Shown: piece by piece, positions 57,960-64,000 of the stretch | Numbering within the stretch: the first letter of the stretch is position 1 | Layout: each line of letters starts with the position of its first letter | Assembly (NCBI RefSeq): GCF_002266285.1 | Contig: NZ_NPMS01000001.1 | Span: 496,001 to 560,000 of the forward strand | Source: Virgibacillus indicus | GTDB lineage: Bacteria; Bacillota; Bacilli; Bacillales; Amphibacillaceae | Reading direction: 5' to 3' | Length of the DNA stretch: 64,000 nucleotides | Made by a program: the position numbers and the translations under genes | The notes under the pieces: generated by a model | What the model saw: only the letters and a program-made list of their open reading frames with translations | Databases searched by the model: none | What the model was told of the DNA's origin: nothing

Positions 57960-58544
57960 ATGAATCTATACAAGTTTGCAAAGAATGCTGTTGCCATTTT
58001 ATTTTTCCCGCTTTACCGCATTAAAATAATTGGAAAAGAAAATGTACCCAAAGAGGGACCAGTTATTATATGTTCCAATCATATTTCGAATTTAGATCCT
58101 CCAGTTGTTGGTATTACCTCACCAAGAGATATTCATTTTATGGCAAAAGGGGAATTATTTGAAAAACGCTTTTTAGGAAAACTCCTTTTGGGAATTCAGG
58201 CATTTCCGGTAAGAAGAGGATTAAGCGATAGAAACGCTTTACGAAAAGGACTTGAAATTCTCAAGAATGGTGAAACACTGGGACTTTTTCCAGAGGGGAC
58301 CAGGAGCAAGACCGGAGAAATTGGAAAACCTTTAGCGGGTGCAGGATTTTTCGCATTACGCTCTGATGCGGCAATTGTACCATGTGTCATAATTGGACCA
58401 TATAAAGCATTTAGAAGGCTCACAGTTATCTACGGTGAACCGATGGATATTGAACATTACCGCAAGACAAAAGTTTCTGCAAAAGATACTGCTGAAGCTA
58501 TAATGAATGAAATACGCATTCTTAAAGAAAATCATCAAAAATAA
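57960..58544 (+). CDS. plsC: 1-acyl-sn-glycerol-3-phosphate acyltransferase PlsC
   Basis: This 194-residue membrane-associated acyltransferase makes phosphatidic acid. It has the NHxxxxD motif (His41, Asp46 in SNHISNLDPP) and the substrate motif FPEGTRS. The N-terminal hydrophobic stretch is a membrane anchor. It follows cmk by 33 bp with AAGGAG upstream. Confidence 0.93.
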   Translation: MNLYKFAKNAVAILFFPLYRIKIIGKENVPKEGPVIICSNHISNLDPPVVGITSPRDIHFMAKGELFEKRFLGKLLLGIQAFPVRRGLSDRNALRKGLEILKNGETLGLFPEGTRSKTGEIGKPLAGAGFFALRSDAAIVPCVIIGPYKAFRRLTVIYGEPMDIEHYRKTKVSAKDTAEAIMNEIRILKENHQK

Positions 58545-58659
58545 ACTACTTTACTTGACAAATAATTGTAATTATTAGAAGTTATAAAAAAGAATTCTTT
58601 TAAATATGCTATCATTTTATTGGTATAGGGTTAACGAACTGTATTAGGAGGCTATGGAC

Positions 58660-59790
58660 ATGAGTGAAACGAATAATGAATTACCAGAATTGAATGTGGG
58701 GGATACAATAAAAGGAACTGTTGTAAAACTTGAAGAAAAACAGGTTCTTGTGGATATTGGCTATAAAACTGAAGGTATACTTCCAATTAGCGAACTATCA
58801 AGCCTTCATGTTGAATTAACCAGTGATGTTGTAAAAGAAGGAGACAGCTTAACATTAAAAGTTAAGAAATTGGATGATGATGAAGTAATCCTTTCCAAAA
58901 AAGCAGTTGATGCTGAAAAAGCCTGGGATGAGCTGGAGCAAAAATACAATAACAGCGATATATTTGAGACAACAGTAAAGGAAGTTGTTAAAGGCGGACT
59001 TGTAACAGATGTAGGTGTCCGTGGATTTATCCCTGCCTCACTGGTGGAGACTTTTTTTGTTGACGACTTTTCCGATTACAAGGATAAAACGTTGACTGTG
59101 AAAATTGTTGATTTTAACCGGGAACAAAATCGGATCATTTTATCCCATCGTGCAGTTGTGGAAGAAGAAGCGAATTCAAAGAAAAATGCACTATTGCAAT
59201 CATTGGAAGAGGGACAGGTTCTGCAAGGAACTGTTCAACGTCTGACAAACTTTGGTGTCTTTGTTGACCTAGGTGGAATAGATGGGCTTGTTCATATTTC
59301 CCAGCTAGCACATGAGCATGTTGAAAAAGCAGCAGACGTAGTTTCAGAAGGGGATAAAATCTCTGTTGAAGTATTATCTGTCGACCGTGATAATGAACGG
59401 ATTTCATTGTCACATAAAAACACTATACCAGGCCCATGGAAAAATATTGAGGAACGAATCTCCAATGGTGATGTTCTTAAGGGTACTGTAAAACGACTTG
59501 TTAATTTTGGTGCATTTGTTGAGGTCCTTCCAGGAGTTGAAGGTTTGGTTCATATTTCCCAAATTGCGAACAGACATATCGGTACACCACAAGAGGTGCT
59601 TGAAGTAAACCAGCAAGTGAATGTCAAGGTACTTGACATCAGTGAAGCTGATGAGCGTATTTCACTTAGTATTAAAGAACTGGAACAGGAACAGGAAGCA
59701 AAAGAATTTAAGCAATACGAAAAAGACGATGACCAATCAGGTTTCCAGCTTGGAGACGTTATAGGGAATAAACTGGATAAATACAAATAA
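58660..59790 (+). CDS. S1-domain RNA-binding protein (YpfD, 30S protein S1 homologue)
   Basis: The 376-residue protein consists of four S1 domains, visible as GDTIKGTVVKL, FETTVKEVVKGG, GQVLQGTVQRLTNFG and GDVLKGTVKRLVNFG. It is shorter than E. coli S1 and lacks its ribosome-binding N-terminal domains. Its essentiality in B. subtilis is doubtful. ATG 58660 is preferred to 58654, because AGGAGG at 58646-58651 is too close to the latter. Confidence 0.92.
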   Translation: MSETNNELPELNVGDTIKGTVVKLEEKQVLVDIGYKTEGILPISELSSLHVELTSDVVKEGDSLTLKVKKLDDDEVILSKKAVDAEKAWDELEQKYNNSDIFETTVKEVVKGGLVTDVGVRGFIPASLVETFFVDDFSDYKDKTLTVKIVDFNREQNRIILSHRAVVEEEANSKKNALLQSLEEGQVLQGTVQRLTNFGVFVDLGGIDGLVHISQLAHEHVEKAADVVSEGDKISVEVLSVDRDNERISLSHKNTIPGPWKNIEERISNGDVLKGTVKRLVNFGAFVEVLPGVEGLVHISQIANRHIGTPQEVLEVNQQVNVKVLDISEADERISLSIKELEQEQEAKEFKQYEKDDDQSGFQLGDVIGNKLDKYK

Positions 59791-59803
59791 ATAAAAATTG
59801 TTC

Positions 59804-59836
59804 AAGTCCTTTCCTTTACGGGAGAGGGCTTTTTTG
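59804..59836 (+). terminator. Intrinsic terminator after the S1 gene
   Basis: A hairpin (AAGTCCTTTCC with GGGAGAGGGCTT, with wobbles) is followed by T6. Confidence 0.7.
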
Positions 59837-59893
59837 TATAGAAAACAAAAATTTCAGCAATAATGCCTAATGATGATGAAGGGACTGAAAAAT

Positions 59894-60499
59894 ATGAGTG
59901 GTGGTGCATTGTTTTACTGGCTTTGCTGGATACTGTGGATAATCGTAACTTTTTTTATGTTTAAAGGGAAGCAAAGAACCCGATTTGCAATCTGGATTTT
60001 ATTGACTATAATCTTTTCGAACTTTTATGTCACAGCCGGTAATATTTCTGTTTCATTATCGTTTTTACTCGTCCTCACAGGCTCTATGTTATTGCTGATT
60101 CCAAATACTAGGCTGATATATCATTTGATTTCATCTTTTACTATAACAATTGGATATGCAGCAATGCTTCTTTGGGAAAAAAATGCACCGGTATGGATCA
60201 TCTTTCACAGACCTCTTATTTTGTCCATTATTACGGTTATTCTTATTGTGATTCTGACAAAAAGCTTTAATTTACGGTTAGGAATCGGTTTATTAGGGAT
60301 GTCGGCTGGAGAATTGATTTATAGTCTAACCCTTTCCAGTTATGGATTTTCTGAGCCGATTGGTCAAATCTATTTTTTTGAATATGCAGTAATGACCGTA
60401 GTAATATTAATGATTTTAGACATACTACAAAGGTGGAAGTATAAAGTTATTTCTTTAATAGAGAACTACAAACAATCATTGAGGTGGCTAAATGAATGA
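59894..60499 (+). CDS. YphA family membrane protein
   Basis: The 201-residue protein is almost wholly hydrophobic, with about six or seven helices. The start MSGGALFYWLCWILWII matches the YphA N-terminus. ATG 59894 follows AAGGGA. It overlaps the YIEGIA gene by 8 bp, implying a three-gene operon with the two following genes. The function is unknown. Confidence 0.8.
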   Translation: MSGGALFYWLCWILWIIVTFFMFKGKQRTRFAIWILLTIIFSNFYVTAGNISVSLSFLLVLTGSMLLLIPNTRLIYHLISSFTITIGYAAMLLWEKNAPVWIIFHRPLILSIITVILIVILTKSFNLRLGIGLLGMSAGELIYSLTLSSYGFSEPIGQIYFFEYAVMTVVILMILDILQRWKYKVISLIENYKQSLRWLNE

Positions 60500-61382
60500 A
60501 TATATTTTACCCATAGTTTTTGGAGTAACTATTGGCACAATAGCACGAATCATGATGCTCAGGACAGATTACAGACAATACCCAACCTATTTGCACGGGA
60601 AGACGATTCACCTTTGTCTCGGGTTCATTGCTGCATCACTTGGCGCTGTTGCCGTACCAGCGATTATGGAAATGGAGTTCACAGCAGTTACCATTTTAAC
60701 AGTAGCTGCAACACAGTTTAGAGATGTGCGGAACATGGAAAGAAACACGCTGACCGAGGTAGATGGATTTGAATTAGTTCCTCGCGGCAAAACATACATA
60801 GAAGGTATAGCAATTTCATTTGAAAGCAGAAACTACCTTGTTATTTTTACAGCTTTTTTTGCAACATTAGTTTTTATTATTTGGAATATATATTATGCAA
60901 TTATAGCTGCTGTATTAAGTTTATTCATTGGCAGATTCCTGATGAGCGGCTCAACGATAAAAGACATTGTAGATATTGAGCATCATCCACTTCATTTCGA
61001 TGGTGCTGGGCTGTATGTTGACAATATTTATATCATGAATATTGGACTTCCCGAAAGACAGGAAGAGATTTTAAAATATGGAATGGGTTTTGTCTTAACA
61101 CCCAAAAATATGAATGTAGTATCTACAATAGCGAATCTTGGCCAGCGTCAGGCGATATTGCATGATGTTTCAGTTTCTTTGGGGGTTTTTAGTGACTCTG
61201 GTACGCCAGCATTAACTCCTTTGATTAAACGTGACCTGGACGATGGACGTATTGGCGTTTTTGTTTTGCCTCAGGTAAGAGAGGTAAATAAGGCGATAAA
61301 GATTATAGGCGCTGTACCCGTACTGGAAAATGCCATAAGAATGCCATCAAAGTCGAAAAAGCACAATAAGGAGGAATTTTAA
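60492..61382 (+). CDS. YIEGIA family membrane protein (YphB)
   Basis: The 296-residue protein is named for the conserved YIEGIA stretch, here near residue 99. It has three or four N-terminal helices, two more around 118-155, and a soluble C-terminal half. It is widespread in spore-formers, and its biochemical role is unknown. It is followed by its small partner two bases later. Confidence 0.82.
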   Translation: MNEYILPIVFGVTIGTIARIMMLRTDYRQYPTYLHGKTIHLCLGFIAASLGAVAVPAIMEMEFTAVTILTVAATQFRDVRNMERNTLTEVDGFELVPRGKTYIEGIAISFESRNYLVIFTAFFATLVFIIWNIYYAIIAAVLSLFIGRFLMSGSTIKDIVDIEHHPLHFDGAGLYVDNIYIMNIGLPERQEEILKYGMGFVLTPKNMNVVSTIANLGQRQAILHDVSVSLGVFSDSGTPALTPLIKRDLDDGRIGVFVLPQVREVNKAIKIIGAVPVLENAIRMPSKSKKHNKEEF

Positions 61383-61384
61383 CC

Positions 61385-61570
61385 GTGAAAATCGAAAAGG
61401 CTATATTAGCTGTAATTACATTGAATGAGTCAAAAATTTCCGGTGGTGCTCCTATATTTATTTGTGACGATCAGAAAGAATTAGAAAGTGTTGCAGCGAA
61501 TCTGGAAGCAATCACAGATGGTATCGCTCATGCATTGGGAGAAGAGTTATTTATTATCGTGAAGCACTGA
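61385..61570 (+). CDS. Small partner (capping subunit) of the YIEGIA protein
   Basis: The 61-residue soluble protein starts MKIEKAILAVITLNESKIS and is rich in Gly, Ala and Ile. It is recognised by position and length as the conserved companion of YIEGIA, called a capping complex subunit in genome annotation. GTG start, with AAGGAGG ten bases upstream. The function is unknown. Confidence 0.7.
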   Translation: MKIEKAILAVITLNESKISGGAPIFICDDQKELESVAANLEAITDGIAHALGEELFIIVKH

Positions 61571-61654
61571 AAACAATTGTTAATATATGTTTATTTTGCT
61601 AGAATGATTACAGTTAAGGCAAATAGACTGTAAAAGAGAAAGGGAGTTCCTTTC

Positions 61655-62965
61655 ATGAGGAAATCTGTAGTAGCAATTGTAGGAAGGCCCAATGTGGGCA
61701 AATCAACTATTTTTAACAGGCTTGTCGGAGAACGTATCTCTATCGTTGAAGATATTCCCGGCGTTACCCGAGATCGAATTTATGCACAGGCCGAATGGCT
61801 GACAAGAGAATTCAATATTATTGATACTGGTGGAATTGAAATCGGCGATGAACCACTGCTTGTGCAAATGAGACAGCAGGCAGAAATCGCTATAGATGAG
61901 GCTGATGTAATTGTATTTTTGGTAAATGGAAGAGAAGGAATTACAGCAGCAGATGAAGAAGTTGCCAAATTATTGTATAAATCAAACAAACCGATTGTTC
62001 TTGGGGTAAATAAAATAGATAACCCAGAGATGCGTGAGAACATATACGAATATTACTCGCTGGGATTTGGTGAACCATTTCCGATTTCCGGTTCTCACGG
62101 CCTTGGTTTAGGAGATTTACTGGATGAAGTCATCAGTCATTTCCCGGAAAGAGAAAATGAAGCGATACTGGAAGATACTATATACTTTAGTTTAATCGGC
62201 AGACCGAATGTGGGGAAATCATCCCTTGTTAACGCAATACTGAATGAAGACAGGGTTATTGTCAGTGAAATTGAAGGGACAACGAGAGAAGCTGTTGATA
62301 CAAACCTGCATAAGGATGACCAGGATTTTGTTATTATCGATACTGCAGGAATGCGTAAACGGGGAAAAGTATATGAAACAACAGAGAAGTACAGTGTGCT
62401 CAGAGCATTAAAAGCGATTGAACGTTCAGATGTTGTATTGGTTTTAATTGATGCCGATACAGGAATAAGAGAACAAGATAAAAAAATTGCCGGCTACGCT
62501 CATGATGCAGGACGGGCAATTGTTATTGTCGTAAATAAATGGGATACTGTAGAATCCAATGAAAAAGCAATGAAGGAATTTGAAGCTAATGTACGTGCTC
62601 ATTTTCAGTTTTTGGACTATGCGCCAATTGTTTTTCTTTCAGCTAGAACAAAAAAGAGGCTGCATACTTTAATTCCTGCTATTAAATTGGCCAGTGAAAA
62701 TCATGCAAAACGTGTACCGACAAATGTGTTAAATGATGTAATCATGGATGCATTGGCAATGAATCCGACCCCGACTGTCAAAGGCAGAAGGCTGAAAGTA
62801 TTATATGCAACACAAGTAGCTGTTAAGCCGCCTAGTTTTGTAATATTTGTAAATGACCCGGAATTAATGCATTTCTCCTATGAACGTTTTTTAGAAAACA
62901 AAATAAGGGATGCATTTGGTTTTGTCGGAACGCCTATAAAGTTATTTTCAAGAAAGAGACAATAA
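61655..62965 (+). CDS. der: Ribosome assembly GTPase Der (EngA)
   Basis: The 436-residue protein has two tandem GTPase domains and a C-terminal KH domain that assists 50S subunit maturation. Two G1 motifs are seen: GRPNVGKST (near 10) and GRPNVGKSS (near 183). NKID and NKWD are the G4 motifs. The C-terminal [15 protein letters not shown]-like region is the KH end. It is 13 bp from gpsA, as in B. subtilis. Confidence 0.95.
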   Translation: MRKSVVAIVGRPNVGKSTIFNRLVGERISIVEDIPGVTRDRIYAQAEWLTREFNIIDTGGIEIGDEPLLVQMRQQAEIAIDEADVIVFLVNGREGITAADEEVAKLLYKSNKPIVLGVNKIDNPEMRENIYEYYSLGFGEPFPISGSHGLGLGDLLDEVISHFPERENEAILEDTIYFSLIGRPNVGKSSLVNAILNEDRVIVSEIEGTTREAVDTNLHKDDQDFVIIDTAGMRKRGKVYETTEKYSVLRALKAIERSDVVLVLIDADTGIREQDKKIAGYAHDAGRAIVIVVNKWDTVESNEKAMKEFEANVRAHFQFLDYAPIVFLSARTKKRLHTLIPAIKLASENHAKRVPTNVLNDVIMDALAMNPTPTVKGRRLKVLYATQVAVKPPSFVIFVNDPELMHFSYERFLENKIRDAFGFVGTPIKLFSRKRQ

Positions 62966-62978
62966 GGAGGAGAAACTC

Positions 62979-64000
62979 TTGACTAAAGTTGCAGTATTAG
63001 GTGCCGGAAGCTGGGGGACAGCGTTAAGCATAGTATTAGCTGATAATGGACATGATGTACGTTTATGGACACATCGCTCTGAACAGGCAGAAACCATTAA
63101 CAGGACACATAAAAATGAAAAATACCTAGATGCGAATATTCCTGAACAAATAAATGCTACCAGTGATCTCAATGAGGCAATTACTGGGGTTACTGCAATA
63201 ATAATTGTTGTACCTACTAAAGCTATTCGAGAAGTTTGCAGACAATTGAGTGAAGTAATTACAAAGCAAGTTACAATCATTCATGCATCTAAAGGAATCG
63301 AACCGGTTACATTAAAACGGGTTTCACAAATGATAAGTGAAGAGATGAATAATTATTCACAAGAGGATATTGTTGTTTTATCTGGGCCCAGCCATGCGGA
63401 AGAGGTTGCGCACAGACAGCCGACAACTGTTACCGTCTCTTCTCTAAATGAAGATAATGCCAAAATAGCACAGGATATATTTATTAATGAAGATTTCCGG
63501 GTTTATACAAGTCCCGATATACTGGGAATCGAACTCGGAGGAGCATTAAAAAATATTATAGCATTAGGTGCCGGTATTTCAGATGGGCTTGGGTATGGAG
63601 ATAATGCAAAAGCCGCGTTGATTACAAGGGGCTTGGCTGAAATTGCCCGCCTAGGAACTTCTCTAGGTGCAAATCCGCTGAGTTTCCTGGGATTACCGGG
63701 AGTTGGAGATTTAATCGTAACTTGTACCAGTGTTCATAGCCGTAACTGGCGTGCTGGCAACTTATTGGGTAAAGGACATAAATTAGATGAAGTATTAGAC
63801 CGGATGGGTATGGTGGTGGAAGGTGTGCGGACAGTTAAGGCTGCATATCAGTTTGCTGAAGAACAGCAGGTGGAAATGCCGATAACCACAGGTATTTATC
63901 AGATATTATTTAACGATAAAGATCCAAAAGATGTAGTCGAACAGCTAATGAACAGAGCAAAACGAGAGGAAATGGACGATCTTGCCAAATTATTAAATGA
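62979..64000 (+). CDS. gpsA: NAD(P)-dependent glycerol-3-phosphate dehydrogenase, 3' truncated
   Basis: About 340 codons are present before the window ends, so the C-terminus is cut by a few residues. The Rossmann motif VLGAGSWGTALS is at residues 4-15; GPSHAEEV, the catalytic Lys in GALKNIIALGAG, and GDLIVTC are visible. It supplies glycerol-3-phosphate for phospholipids. TTG start with AAGGAGGAG upstream. Confidence 0.94.
   Translation, partial: MTKVAVLGAGSWGTALSIVLADNGHDVRLWTHRSEQAETINRTHKNEKYLDANIPEQINATSDLNEAITGVTAIIIVVPTKAIREVCRQLSEVITKQVTIIHASKGIEPVTLKRVSQMISEEMNNYSQEDIVVLSGPSHAEEVAHRQPTTVTVSSLNEDNAKIAQDIFINEDFRVYTSPDILGIELGGALKNIIALGAGISDGLGYGDNAKAALITRGLAEIARLGTSLGANPLSFLGLPGVGDLIVTCTSVHSRNWRAGNLLGKGHKLDEVLDRMGMVVEGVRTVKAAYQFAEEQQVEMPITTGIYQILFNDKDPKDVVEQLMNRAKREEMDDLAKLLN

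Noticed and set aside
58555-58588. TTGACA upstream of the S1 gene as a promoter
   Set aside because: No acceptable -10 lies at 16-18 bp; the nearest TATAAA is 22 bp away.

Overview
The window is a stretch of core chromosome from a low-GC, endospore-forming Bacillaceae. Gene content and order follow the Bacillus subtilis yqj-yqk-spoIIM-fur-xerD-drm-pupG-dacF-spoIIA-spoVA-lysA-ppiB-rib-scpAB-dacB-spmAB-res-sigX-fer-recS-gudB-sleB-ypeB-cmk-ypfD-der-gpsA block almost gene for gene. AT-rich intergenic DNA and the sporulation set (spoIIM, spoIIA operon, spoVA genes, dacB/dacF, spmAB, sleB-ypeB) support this. The low GC and several small deviations from B. subtilis suggest a halotolerant relative such as Oceanobacillus or Virgibacillus, but that is inference. 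I see no prophage, insertion sequence, CRISPR array, tRNA or rRNA.

Layout. 1-9.5 kb: the end of DNA polymerase IV, then oppositely oriented ALDH, RNase Z, NamA and a glycerophosphodiesterase, a RocB-like peptidase, an MBL hydrolase, an SDR, an Fe-S-type protein and an aldo/keto reductase. 9.5-14 kb: NudF, an EndoQ-type nuclease, SpoIIM, Fur (with a strong SigA promoter and a Per-box-like site), YqzK and XerD. 14-17.4 kb: a nucleoside salvage operon (deoB-punA-pdp). 17.5-23.2 kb: DacF, the spoIIAA-AB-sigF commitment operon, and a reduced spoVA cluster (AA, AB, AF only). 23.3-28 kb: LysA, cyclophilin, a small M50 protease, an orphan ribT beside a 144-bp repeat, a YjcZ-type micro-gene and scpAB. 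28-38.3 kb: SodF, DacB, SpmAB, RluB and the ResABC cytochrome c biogenesis operon with its ResDE two-component system.

38.3-41.5 kb: an AdoCbl riboswitch with terminator, controlling a DUF4430 lipoprotein and an ECF-type S component (probable B12 or corrinoid uptake), then SigX/RsiX with a recognisable SigX autoregulatory promoter. 41.5-53 kb: ferredoxin, YpbB-RecS, a CPBP protease, a shortened YpbE, a large catalase homologue whose distal-pocket asparagines are missing, a phosphoesterase, MecB, GudB, YpdA and asparaginase. 53-64 kb: PrsW, SleB-YpeB, a PilZ protein, Cmk, PlsC, S1 protein, YphA, the YIEGIA protein with its small partner, Der, and the first ~340 codons of GpsA.

The points most worth follow-up are the riboswitch-controlled DUF4430/ECF pair, the catalase with an altered active site, the spoVA cluster without AC/AD/AE, and the ppiB-ribT junction where riboflavin genes are missing and a terminal-inverted-repeat element sits. 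All family assignments come from reading the translations and recalling known homologues; no database search was run.
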